DNA from: Gossypium raimondii
Lineage: Eukaryota; Streptophyta; Magnoliopsida; Malvales; Malvaceae
Direction: 5' to 3'
NCBI RefSeq assembly: GCF_025698545.1
Contig: NC_068577.1
Span: forward strand, 22,027,250 to 22,091,249
Length of the DNA stretch: 64,000 nt
The notes beneath the pieces are model-generated. The model searched no databases. It had not been told where the DNA came from and saw nothing but the letters and a program-made list of their open reading frames with translations. The position numbers and the translations under genes are program-made. This document shows positions 1 to 10,583 of this stretch, one piece after another (within the stretch, counting starts at the first letter, position 1; each line of letters starts with the position of its first letter).

Positions 1-420
1 AAACCAATAAACATATTCAAGATTTATTATTCTTTGGCTTAGTTCGATGCACTATCAGTCAAGTCAATCACATCTATGTCTCTATCTTCTAGGAGTTATC
101 TACTTCGATGCCTAAGACAAGACATCTCCTCAATTGGACTCGATAAAGAACATATTAGTCTTTCAATTGGTTTGCTCATTCCAAATTAGACTAATGACAT
201 GTTTAGGCTTGTCCACTAGTATAAGTTGTTTTCTGTATTACAATCCAACCACATAATACCGCTTAGTATCAATTAAACATTAGACAACAAATGAAAAACA
301 TTTGCTTCCATTTTGCCTTGTGTGCAAAACCCATATGAGGACATTTATCAAAAGTATATCAATGGATTTGTTTCATTAACTAATCTAGTCAAAAAAATTA
401 TAAGTTTACAAATGAATATA
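1..420 (-). repeat. Copia-type LTR segment, inverted arm 1
   Basis: This stretch is the reverse complement, with scattered substitutions and small indels, of the sequence at about 1394-1822. For example, the run around ATAGAGACATAGATGTGA near 1740 occurs in reverse near 75. It has no coding capacity. I read it as the interior of a long LTR of a Copia-type element lying on the minus strand. It runs off the left window edge and stops exactly where a different LTR begins at 423. The family assignment is from memory of similar plant LTRs; the inverted similarity is seen directly. Confidence 0.6.
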
Positions 421-422
421 CC

Positions 423-1265
423 TGTAATGCCCTCCACCCAACCCGATGAACCAGATCCGAGTATTGGGTGTTAAGCTCTATAATAGATGTAGCTTAAACT
501 CTTTCCCTATAATAGTGTTAACCCGATGAACTGGATCCGAGTATTGGGTGTTTACATTGTATGGATTACATATACAATTCATGATAATAAAATTTCATCG
601 ATTTCTATTTTATCTCTTAGCCCATTGTATACATATTGGAATGCTACTTAATAAACTTATGCTCAAAATTAAGCATTCCACTTAACTTCCTCTGTATACA
701 TAATAGCCCGATTTGCCTCTCCTTAGCATAGCCTTAGCATCGTCCTTCTGCGCATACTCACTTACAACCTGAAACAGGAAATAACTTTAGGAAGTTCATA
801 AGAACTTAGCGAGATAATTCTTAAATACCTGTTTCATTATATCAAAGCGTGATAGATTCTTCGTATGTCTTTCATGTGTCCTTTGACCTTTTTTTTATTT
901 CTTCTGGTGCTTACTTCACTAAGATTTCCTCTAACAGACTGTAATTACTCATTTCTATTTTAGACATTTGGCTTCCTCTCAATATCTTTAAGGACTTATC
1001 TTTCTTTCATATTAATTAAGTCTTCACTATACAAGGCACTAGATTTGAGGTCCAAACTCAAATGACCGTTTCTTTCCTTTGAGCGTATTATACTTACAAT
1101 CCCATCACTTTCTATGTCCCTTTTTTAAAATCTTATCTTTACATAGTCCTTAACCACTGATTTTACCACTACCTTTGTATGAGGTAGACTACGCCTATTA
1201 CTTAACACAGAGTTCACCCAGATCTTTCTTACTCCAGAGTACTATCTAAACATGCCTATAACACA
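423..1265 (-). repeat. Gypsy-type LTR fragment inserted between the inverted arms
   Basis: It begins TGTAATGCCC, a form like the TGTAAC ends of plant Ty3/Gypsy LTRs. The sequence ACCCGATGAAC...GATCCGAGTATTGGGTG occurs twice (441 and 521), an 80-bp tandem duplication at the terminus. The right boundary is not defined: I found no matching end or target duplication. No open frame is recognisable. Orientation is guessed from the usual TGTAA...TTACA pattern of related LTRs. Confidence 0.4.
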
Positions 1266-1393
1266 ATTTTTAGACAACCAATCTGTTTGAAAAAAAATAA
1301 AATTGTACATTGATGAAGATAATACACTTAGGGCACCATATCCAACACCTAGGACGTACTGATTTAGTACCTGACACCATTTCCACAAATCAT
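1266..1393 (-). repeat. 5' end of the inverted Copia-type LTR
   Basis: Read on the minus strand this contains ...GGTGCCCTAAGTGTATTATC, which resembles the junction of a Copia internal region (purine-rich, ends in GGGAG-like tract) with its LTR. It would be the missing start of arm 1 (1-420), separated from it by the fragment at 423-1265. The identification rests on family resemblance only. Confidence 0.3.
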
Positions 1394-3516
1394 TATATTC
1401 ATTTGTAAACTTGTAATTTTTTCAAACAAATTAGTTAATAAAAGAAATTCATTGATTAAATTAATATACTTTGTATAATTGTCCTTATGTGGTTTTTGCA
1501 CGCAAAGCAAAATGGAAGCAAATGTTGCTCACTGGTTGTCTAATGTTTAACTAATACTAGGTGGTTTTATGTGGTCAGATCGTAGTACGGAAAGATAACT
1601 TGTATTAGTTGACGAACCTAAACATGTCCTTAGTCTATTTGAAAATGAGCAAACCGATTGAAAAACTAATATGTCATCTATCAAGACCAATTAGGGAGAT
1701 GCCTTATCTTGGGCATCAGAGCAAATGACTCCTAGAAGATAGAGACATAGATGTGACTTACTCGACTGACAGTACATCGGACAGGACCCAAGCAAAATAG
1801 ATCCTGAATTCATTTATGGATTTATTCACTTGTGACGTTCATAATGTGACATACCTAAATTCTGAGTGGATGGCGAACTATGTATGCGTGACTCGTATAC
1901 TTTGATGTAAGTAAAAGCCTGAGTGCAAATAGATAAAGAACTGAAAGCTGGTGCTTTGGGTGTACGACTTCTTTAATATGTAGTGTCATTCACAATAGTG
2001 GAATTCATAGCCCAAAACATGGTTAAATGATATTCTCTTATTGGTATTACATGGTTGATGAAAAGTAAACATGGCCACAAGTCATTCGTCTTTGTGATGG
2101 ATGACTTGATCACTATTTGATAGTGATTGACTTTTCATGAAGGAAGTTGTAATGGTTACGATGAGATAAAATGGGATCATATTGGGAGAACGAATATTAA
2201 CCAAAAATATCAAGGATATCCTATGAGGGTAACACACTAATGACAAGGTCATTGGACAAGCACTATGTAGTTACTTTCGAATGGTATGTCGTTGGGGAAA
2301 GCTCAGTCATGATACTATAGTGAAATGACTTCGTGACTAAATGAGTTTATAATTAATAGGCTAAAACCAGAACTTAATTATAAATCATTTGAGCCTCAAC
2401 TTCATATGTCCAGTTGGTCCTTCCATTAGCTCATTGAAACCATAAATGAATTACGTGTTTGAATAGAAATGAATGGAATGAATAGAAAAAGATAATTAGG
2501 AAACATTTAGGAATGATTATGGTTTTCTTCAAAATGGAAAAATGGAATCATTTGGAAATGAATGTAAGTTTCCAAAAATGAAAATGGAAATTTGCAATCC
2601 TATATAGGATTACTTAAAAAATGATGGAAGAATGAGTTTATGTTTTTGGATTGTTTTGAAGACAAAAAAGGAAAATAAATCATTCAGTCATACTGAACAT
2701 GTTGAGTTGTGACATATTGAATGAATTTTCTCGAAATTTTATTGGGGGTAAAATTGTTAAAATTTTACCAAGGGTAAATTTATCAAAATTTTAGTAGGGT
2801 AAAATTGGAGTGAGAAAATTATTCAATAAGTAGATATTAAAGTTTATTTTGGGAAATAGAAAAACCGAATTGGGTTGGATCATATTACAAAGTACTTAGT
2901 CAAAAAGGCCCAAGAAGTACTCATAATTGGACCCGATGTGAGAGAGCCCTAAAACCCCTCATATAACATGATGGGGGACTGCAACCCTAGTAGAAATACA
3001 ATGGTGAGTCATTCACCCCTCTCCTACTCTAAGTAGGATGTTGTTTTTCTATTTAAAATAAACCTTTACAACTTTACAAGGGTTCTACCTTCTCTTCCTA
3101 TAAATAGATGGCACCGGTAGAACTATTAACACAACTTTTGAAATATTGTTATTCTACCAAAAAATAGAGAGAATTTATTCTCAAATTTTAAATATATTTT
3201 TTTCAGAATAACAATTTTACTGATTTCTTTTAAAGAAGAAAGAATTTCAGTTTTCACCCCAAAAAGAAAACTGTTTCTAGTCATGTGTTTTAGTTCAATT
3301 GGTTCTAGCCCACACTCGAAGAATTTCATGGAACGAGAATAGCAAAGAAGATCGTTTGGTTGAAAGTTGGAAAACATCAAGGATCCTCTTATCAAAAACA
3401 CAGGTACGAATTTGGTTAAGGTTTATTGCTACAAATATCACAAACAGAGTTGGTTTTCAAAATTTTAATTTCCTGCTATGCAAGAAAATCATTTTCAAAT
3501 TGGATTTTTTCCAACA
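1394..3516 (+). repeat. Long Copia-type LTR (arm 2) with TATA box
   Basis: The first ~430 bases are the inverted copy of 1-420. The rest is non-coding LTR sequence, ending TTTTTTCCAACA at 3516, a normal ...CA terminus. A clear promoter element, CCTATAAATAG, lies at 3097-3107. Directly after 3516 the sequence turns into MULE transposase codons, so the element seems to have inserted into that gene; CCAAG (3517-3521) is a candidate 5-bp target duplication. No internal Copia coding region is present in the window, so this is a solo or truncated LTR. Confidence 0.5.
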
Positions 3517-6330
3517 CCAAGTACCGTCATCAATCTTCAAACGAAACTTGCATCTTATGGGAATCAAATGGTCTAAGGGAAAAGAGTTTTCCATCGTATT
3601 TTTTTGGACATTCAAGCCATGTATAGCAACATTCCAGTACTGTAAGTGACTACCTCCAAACATGCGAACGTTTAGAGTAAAAATCATGCAAATAAAAATA
3701 TAAAAAATAAGTGCGGTATCTACAAGCGAACAGGTCAAATTGTAATATAGTTTAGTGTTACAATGAAACACTAGTAAGTATTCCAAGGATTTTACCCAAA
3801 GGAGGTTGAATTAAATCTAAACATATTGTCTACACTAGTAGGTCTAAGCAGTAATCACTAAAAATCATATTACAAAACTTAAGATTGTAAAATAAAAACT
3901 AAACTACTAAAACAAATTTAACAATAAAAAATCTCTCAAATAACATGCAGAAGGTTAACTCGCTTCAGTGGTTGCAATTAACTTTAGAATTCTAATTTTA
4001 TTAGGGAATTAGTTATTAATTAACCAGTATTACCTCTTGGCCTATACTAATCAGGTAATCGACCAGCACACACTTATCTCACGACCTCACTTTTCTAATC
4101 GGGATAAATCCATGATTTGCTTGGTAAACTTATCTCTCGACCTCGTTTATCCTAGATTACTTCTTAGGGTCGTCAATCCTAGGGTTTAAACACACATGAA
4201 TTTATTTCAACTAACTCTATAGAAAAACCCTAATTCATTCGTTAAGTACTCCTACATCTGCTCATTATCTCCTTAAGGATCTAGCCACTCATGAACACAA
4301 TTTACATATTCTTTAAAATTAATTCAATCATGCACAAGCACACAAATAAATTAAAACGAGAGAAAGATAGAAACTTCTCTATTTGATAAGTTGAATGCAT
4401 TCGGGTCCACGAAATCCTTTAATTGCTAACAAGAGATCATTTTTGACAAGCAAGAAGTGAAATAAAAATAGACAAATACTTAAAAACAAAGTCTTGGACA
4501 CAAATCAAATCCAAGTAGAAGAACAAGAAAATAAATTGTTTTGAAAATAAAATAAAAACTAATTCAAAATCTAATTAAAACTAAATCTACTGCTAAAACC
4601 TAATTTGTGGCCTCCAAAACAACGACCCTTCTAGTTGAGCATAAGCCTCCTATTTAGAGGTAGAGTTTAGGTCAATAACAAGCCTTAATTAGGTTAAATA
4701 TGGATTGTGTGAATGAAAACACCCTTAATTAATTTTGACCCTTCATCAGACCTGTGTCGCAACACAGGCTAGTGCCTGTAGTGACACGCAACTTCGAATA
4801 TAAATTCTTCTGCTGCCTTTACTGTGTCGCGACTCAACTGTCATTCTTGATGCTTTTTGGCCTAAAAATAGGTGTCTTACACACTCAATTAAATCATTAA
4901 AACTACCTTAAAATAGGTATTGGCCCAATAGGTCAACTAACTCAAAATTATGTGTAAAAATGCTTATTTTGCAATAGTTTGAATCTAAACTAAGAAATGT
5001 GAAAATGCAATAAAAGACATTAAAATGACTAGAAAATAAGCTCGTTAAATGTCGATAAGTACTTAAATTGCCACTACAGTTTGTGGCAGATCAGTAAGTC
5101 ATTAGTCCAAAATGACGACACATTTATGTATGGGAGATATGAGCATCGCTTGTTGTTGGTTGTTGCCCAGGATGGTAATAAAAAAAATCTTACCAATAGC
5201 TTTTGCAATTGTTGAAGGAGAAACTACTGATGCATGGGATTTCTTCTTGAATAACTTGAGAAAGCATATTGTGTCACAACCCGATAAATGCATCATTTTT
5301 TATAGGGGACTCGAGATACAGACTGTAATTCTTCGACATGGAAGCCTTTGGGATAGTGCACACCATAGGTATTTTATACGTCATATAGGGTCAAATTACA
5401 TGGGCCGATATCATAAAGATACTGAGCAACAACATGTTATTAACATTGGTACGTAGTAGCCATTATTTTCTATATTATTCTTTAACATATATACTGTTTG
5501 CATTCATGGATCTACTCTTTATTTTCTTCAACAGGGTACGAGTGCATCCAACATTGATTCCATGAAATGTTGGAGAGCTTGCGAGCTATGAACAAAGCCA
5601 AGTGTAAAATACCTCGATGGGATACCTAAGGAGAAGTGGGCTCAATCATATGCTGGAGGTCTATGATATGAGCACATGATAACAAACCTAGTAGAATGCA
5701 TAAATTTTGTATTAAAGGGAAAATGTCATTTGTCGATAACAACAGTGGTCAAAGAAACATATTTTCGCTTACCAACCTTATTTCTAAAGCGAGCAAAAAA
5801 ATATGTTAGATAAAATGCGGTCACATTTGATGCAAGGAGGTGATGAAAGATATTAGAGAAAATACAGATAGAACGAATTTTATGTTTGTAGTGTCATTCG
5901 CATCCAAATCAAATGTTTTAGGTTATAGAGTTCCATAGACCCGAAGAAGGTATTATCGGGGGATTGTACCATATATACCTAGGATGAAGGACCTACGATT
6001 GTGGGAGATTTCAAGCACTTCGTTTTCCATATGCACATGCAATTGCTGCATGTGTCTCGGCATCTCTAGATTGCATGAGCTAGGTTGACAAAGTTTACAA
6101 ACTAAAATGCATATATAAAGTATGAAAATCTAAATTCCCACGGGTCCCAAATGAAAGTATGTGGTTACCTATCTCGAGCGCTCCATTCGAGTTGGTACCG
6201 AATATTATGTTGCATCGCAAGTCAAAAGATCAACCAAATTCTACTCGTATATGTGTCAATATATATATTCGAGAGAGGACAGACTAATCAAGGTTATGTA
6301 GTTATTGTAAGAACCCACGGCTAGTAAGCC
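3517..6330 (+). pseudogene. Old MULE (Mutator-like) transposase, split by a solo LTR
   Basis: This is a remnant of a MuDR-type transposase, the enzyme that cuts and pastes Mutator-like elements. The N-terminal half is absent. 3517-3646 encodes the stretch ending FWTFKPCIATFQYCK that precedes the catalytic core. A 1.45-kb LTR then interrupts it. From 5099 the core resumes with a THLYGRYEHR-like run followed by LPIAFAIVEGETTDAWDFFL (5185-5250). Near 6000-6060 a SWIM-type zinc finger is legible (CGRFQALRFP.AHAIAAC). Intact relatives are several hundred residues longer. At least one frameshift in the A-run near 5180 and many stops make it non-functional. Downstream, on the opposite strand, lies the PMD pseudogene of the same old element. 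The family is clear; the exact ends are not. Confidence 0.8.
3647..5093. mobile_element. Solo LTR, 1447 bp, with 5-bp target duplication
   Basis: It begins TGACTACC and ends GGCAGATCA, i.e. TG...CA, and is flanked on both sides by GTAAG (3642-3646 and 5094-5098). Deleting the insert and one GTAAG restores a continuous transposase reading frame (...YCK-S-LVQ...). Inside is AT-rich non-coding sequence with a conserved-looking stretch near 3785-3830 (CCAAGGATTTTACCCAAAGG). No gag, pol or second LTR is present, so the internal region was probably lost by LTR-LTR recombination. The superfamily cannot be named with confidence. Confidence 0.75.
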
Positions 6331-6339
6331 AATATGTCC

Positions 6340-6451
6340 ACACTTGGGGCCAAATTTGAGGAGAATACCTAATTAAAACATTTATTCATTTTTTATAAAC
6401 AAACAAACAAACAATTTGTTCATTTTTCCATTACTTCTCATTTTTTGGTAA
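6340..6451. other. Old-MULE spacer, no gene seen
   Basis: AT-rich sequence between the end of the transposase remnant and the tandem repeats. I see no coding or structured signal in it. Confidence 0.5.
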
Positions 6452-6760
6452 ATTGTAAATAAGTATATATTATTGATGTAAAGTACAAGAGAATACAATA
6501 TAAACAGTTTTTTCATTTTTTCGTTGATTGTAAATAAGTATATTATTGAAAAGGCATACGATAGAATACAATACAAACAAAACTTTAATTGTTTTCATAG
6601 ATTGTAAATAAGTATAAATTATTGATATAAAATACAATAGAATATAAAACAAACAATTTTTAAATTTTTTTTGTAGATTGTAAATAATTATATTATTTGA
6701 TGTAAAATACAATAATTTTTTTTATAAAATTGGAATAAGTATATTATGGATGAAGAATTT
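6452..6760. repeat. ~75-bp tandem repeat, four copies plus a partial
   Basis: ATTGTAAATAAGTATA-type unit starts fall at 6452, 6527, 6601 and 6677, spacings of 75, 74 and 76 bp. A shorter degenerate unit (TTGGAATAAGTATATTA) is near 6730. Units share ATTGATGTAAAATACAATAGAATACAA-like interiors. The array sits between the convergent transposase and PMD pseudogenes of the old MULE. Small ORFs read through it have no recognisable content. Confidence 0.75.
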
Positions 6761-8204
6761 TAATACAATACAAATTAAAAGTTAATAAACTAAATGATGA
6801 TTACATGATAAAATTTTAAAATAAAAAATTCATCGGCGTCGTCAACCTAAATGTGTGCCACAACCTGATGGGTGTCGATTACGAGGAGGATTTCGTCGTA
6901 CTTGGAGTTCCGACTCCTCATCTTCTCTATCTCCATCTTGACCTTCACTTCCATCTTGATCTTGATCTTTATATCATTCCTCCATGCTAGAGTGCATTTT
7001 GCATCCTAGGTTCCCATCGTATATCATCCATGGTATTAATAGGTGGTTACGGATGAACCACCTCTAAAGAACAATGTGCTGGGTGTGTTTGCAACACTAT
7101 CGGTGGATAAGTGTATGGTGTCGAATAACCCGATTTGGATAGAATGTTTGAATTCTAGGCAATGGCGGATACATTAGTGTTGTTGTCGATAGTTGCATGT
7201 AATATGGTCCTGGGATGGATGGTATGATAGTGCATAATGTGGTCCTTGTGTAAAAAAAATGGGATTAGTAAAAGCACCATAAAAAAATGAATCATACTGA
7301 CATTGAGGTGGTGCACCCATCGGTGCTTCATGTGTGGTTAGAGTTTATGATGATTCCATCAACGTGTATACTCCCGATCGTGGCCTTATGTGGGGTCGTC
7401 TTGGCCTTCTATGACGACATTGCCTACTCCTTTCCTCCTCTGATAGTAGATATGACTTACCGTGAAGTCTAAATCATGTCATGTAATTCGGAAAGGTCAC
7501 CAAATTCGGTTGGAGAATTAGTTCACGCATAGGTATGAAATCGTACCTATGTTCCCAAATGTAGATATATTTAGCATGAAATTTAGGTCAATCTTCATCG
7601 GTTCTCCCCTGCAAGTTGATCTTGTGAAGTTCATTGAGCTCTTAGGGTGACGGAGGAATACTTTGCATAAACTTGAATTGGCACATCACTCGATCAAATT
7701 CATGCATCTCAACCGTTGCAAAAACTATCAATGGCACTTTGACATGCCAGATATTGCAATTCGCCAAAAATTCAACTAGGATGCATTCTTGAATTCTCAT
7801 ATTAGAGTATGACATCCATTCAAACTACAATACGGAATTATAACTTTTATTACGTACCAATATTAAATTTCAAATCCTTACGTAAATATTATATAATTGA
7901 AAATTTAAAAAACTAACATCGGCTTCTGATCGTTAATCTAACAATAGTTGGATATCTTCGAGTTCGTCTGATATACCCATATGAATCGCATAATTATTCC
8001 ACCTATTCAAATAATATGTTATTTCAAAAATATAATAATGAAAAAAATATTAAGACAACTATATTATTAAATGAAATTTACCTTATTACAAGTGGGAATT
8101 CATACGAGGCATTTACTTGAGGACATAAAAACTTTAGGCAGTACCATGCCTATGACTAAGAAGGAGTATGAAACCACTGATTTTAATCTTTTGTGCTTTT
8201 GTTG

Positions 8205-8213
8205 CCCGATACA
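8205..8213. repeat. 9-bp target-site duplication, left copy
   Basis: CCCGATACA immediately precedes the left terminus of the younger MULE and is repeated exactly at 13220-13228. Nine base pairs is the normal duplication length for Mutator-like elements. Confidence 0.95.
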
Positions 8214-8487
8214 GGGTAAAATACCAAAAAAAGCCCTTTTTTTAAAATTTATCGAAATGGGCCCGGTATTTTATTATTTACCAGAATGGGCCCTTTTTCC
8301 CCGAAAATGCATCCCCGTCAGCGCGATGTCAGGGGACATGTCAGCAAAATGTGTCCCTGGGGGCGCGCTTTGCTTGTGTGGACACAAAGCGGGCTGACGA
8401 GAACGACGCGCTTTGCTGCCACGTAGGCAAAACGTGCCCCCGGGGACGCGTTTTGTTGCCACGTAACGCGCCCCTCGGGATGCGTTT
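8214..8487 (+). repeat. Left terminal inverted repeat of the younger MULE
   Basis: It aligns almost end to end with the reverse complement of 12949-13219. The outer ~70 bp are AT-rich; the inner ~200 bp are GC-rich with repeated, alternately oriented GCGCGCTTTGC / ACGCGTCCC-like blocks. Overlapping open frames on both strands here follow from the palindromic composition and are not genes. Confidence 0.92.
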
Positions 8488-8503
8488 CTGTCGTTTCTCC
8501 ACG

Positions 8504-8601
8504 TTAGGTTTTGGGTTTTTAGGGTTAAGGTTTAAGGTTTTTAGGGTTTTAGAGAAATAATTAAACAAATAAGGGATTAGGGTTTAGGGTTTAGGGTTTC
8601 T
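8504..8601. repeat. Degenerate telomere-like repeats
   Basis: Variants of the plant telomere unit TTTAGGG occur just inside the left terminal repeat, including three consecutive units around 8578-8600 (ATTAGGGTTTAGGGTTTAGGG). The upstream 8504-8560 is a looser GGTTTTTAGGG series. Such interstitial motifs are common and may be incidental. Confidence 0.6.
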
Positions 8602-8670
8602 TAATTAAAATAATTATAATTTTTTAAAAATTATATTAGGTTTCATGTTTATGGGTTTTTAAGATAAAAT

Positions 8671-9112
8671 CAAAGCATGATGCTTTATTAGAAGAATTTC
8701 TTAAATCGTGCCCACGTGGATGCGTTTTTGCTACAGTTGGTCCTGAAAAAATAATTTCGAGTTGACGTTTCTGAGTGAATAGTATAAAAAACGCTTCAAG
8801 CAGGATGCTTTATCAGAAGAATTTCTAAAATCGCGCCCACGTGGACGCACTTTTGCTACAGTTGGTCCTTAAAAAATAATTTCGAGTTGACGTTTCTGAG
8901 CGAATAGTATAAAAAATGCTTCAAGCAGGATGCTTTATCAGAATAATTTCTGAAATCGAGCCCACGTGGACGTGCTTTTGCTACAGTAGGTTCTGAAAAA
9001 TAATTTCGAGTTGACGTTTCTAAGTGAATAGTATAAAAAACGCTTCAAGTAGGATGCTTTATCAGAAGAATTTATGAAATCGCGCCCTCGTGGACGCGCT
9101 TTTGCTACAGTA
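8671..9112. repeat. ~125-bp subterminal tandem repeat, about 3.6 copies
   Basis: The marker ATGCTTTAT begins at 8680, 8805, 8930 and 9054 (spacings 125, 125, 124). Each unit contains a CCCACGTGGACG-like G-box-type palindrome, TTTTGCTACAGT and AATTTCGAGTTGACGTTTCTGAG. It lies between the left terminal repeat and the transposase TATA box, where transposase-binding or promoter repeats are often found in DNA transposons. Confidence 0.85.
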
Positions 9113-9130
9113 GCATGTTTGGGGTGAGGC

Positions 9131-9137
9131 TATAAAT
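9131..9137 (+). promoter_or_regulatory. TATA box of the transposase gene
   Basis: TATAAAT in the context GAGGCTATAAATGAGG, 85 bp before the first ATG (9216) of the transposase remnant and just after the tandem repeats. Position and sequence fit a core promoter; no transcript evidence. Confidence 0.6.
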
Positions 9138-9215
9138 GAGGCAAAAAATGTTCTCAGATTGTATAAGTTACAGAGCAAAAAAATTTAGAGAGGCTAAGAA
9201 GGTTAGAAATTAAAT

Positions 9216-10583
9216 ATGAGTGAACGTATTAGTGCTATTATTTACTATGATGGTGAGGCTTGCCACACGGAGAACGGTGTTGTTTTTTTTTAGAGAATAC
9301 GATGCGATTGGTTTTTTAACCAGAACATAGATTTGACAGAACTTCGTAAAATAATTAGGCGTAAAATTTTCGAAACGACGCCAATGAAAGGTCTGTCTAT
9401 TACGTATCGATTTTGTTCTTCTGTTGATCCGGTGACATATGATTCGTTCGACATAAAAGGTGCTCGTAGCTTGGAGGCAATGGTGCAGACTCATCTTGCT
9501 AGTGGAGCACCTTATATTGAGTTATATGTACAATTTACATCGCCAAATGATGTACTTGAGACCGGTGTTTGAGATGTATACATGACCCCTGGTCGACACT
9601 CGGTTAGCGGGTTACAAAACACGGAATAGCCCATGTTTGGTAGCGGTGTGGAATGCACATCCCCTGCAAGACACTCTGTCAGTGGATAGGACATGTACAT
9701 CGGTGGCTCGATGTTTGATGTTGGAAATACGTACTGGGGAACGACATCAATTCTAGTGGTTGGCAATCAACATCCAATTGGGGACGTTATGAAATGCCTA
9801 GAAGAAGGGATGATGTACTCCCTACGACGTCCACCGGTAAGGGGACCTCGTATGCTGCAGATGATGGGGGTTAGAAGATGACTCCGATGTGGATCCACCT
9901 CGAGAGCCCGGGCCCGATGGTGCAGAAGTTGGCTTATTTTCTGAACCGGAGCCTATTCCAACAGAACCTGAAGATACTAAAAGAAGTTCAGATAAAGAAG
10001 AAAATCCACGATTCAGAGCATACTCACCTCCAGCCCACATGCATAATGTCGATCTGTCTGCAGATGATGCGTTAGAGTTTCCAGATCTACCACACTGGTT
10101 GCGTGATCGTACAAGTTTGGGGCTAGATTTAGGTGAATTTGAAGTTGGTAATCAGGTTTCCAACAAGGATAGTTTTATTGGTGCTTTGAAACAACATAGC
10201 ATCAAAAACGGCGTTAACTACCACATCGTTAAATCCAAATCTGATAAGTTTGAGGCGAAGTGTGTCGTGCAAGACGACACATGTTCATGGAAAATCTACG
10301 CCTCATTAAGGAAAAAGAAGGGTTGTGGCAGATAAAAAAGTACAAAGGTCCACATACATGTGCTGCAGGTACAGTATTGACGGTTTCTGAATAATACTGT
10401 TATTATGTAATGTTGCATTATTTAATGTACTCCATTTATAGGTGTTTCACAAGATCATCCCAAGATGGATTCAGCTAAGTTATCTAGCTTGATACTGCCC
10501 ACAGTCAAAGTAGATCCTAGGACTTCAATGTCGGTGTTAATTGCCAATATTCGTAGCCAAATAGGGTACACGCCCTCCTTTGT
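9216..10583 (+). pseudogene. Transposase (mudrA-like) N-terminal half in the younger MULE
   Basis: Only the N-terminal part of a MULE transposase is present. It starts at ATG 9216 (MSERISAIIYYDGEACHTENG), soon broken by a stop near 9291. The region near 9590-9760 repeats RHSVSG. Then come an acidic linker (ESDVDPPREPGPDGAE-like) and the MuDR DNA-binding domain at about 10080-10368 (FSNKDSF-like, LKQHSIKNGVNYHIVKSKSD, CSWKIYASLRKKKG). A 73-bp intron (10369-10441, GT...AG) precedes GVSQDHPKMDSAKLSS. Reading ends at IGYTPS near 10577, where the sequence switches to the opposite-strand PMD gene. The catalytic DDE core and SWIM finger are missing. Several stops and a frame change make it inactive. 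Confidence 0.85.

Noticed and set aside
5112..5456. Independent small gene
   Set aside because: It is one readable block of the disrupted MULE transposase, with homology continuing in other frames on both sides.
7287..7472. Plus-strand membrane-like small protein
   Set aside because: It is the antisense of exon 4 of the older PMD pseudogene.
8274..8568. Overlapping open frames on both strands with cysteine/arginine-rich products
   Set aside because: They lie in the palindromic GC-rich terminal repeat of the MULE, where stop-poor composition opens both strands; the same pattern recurs at 12855-13266 in the other terminal repeat.
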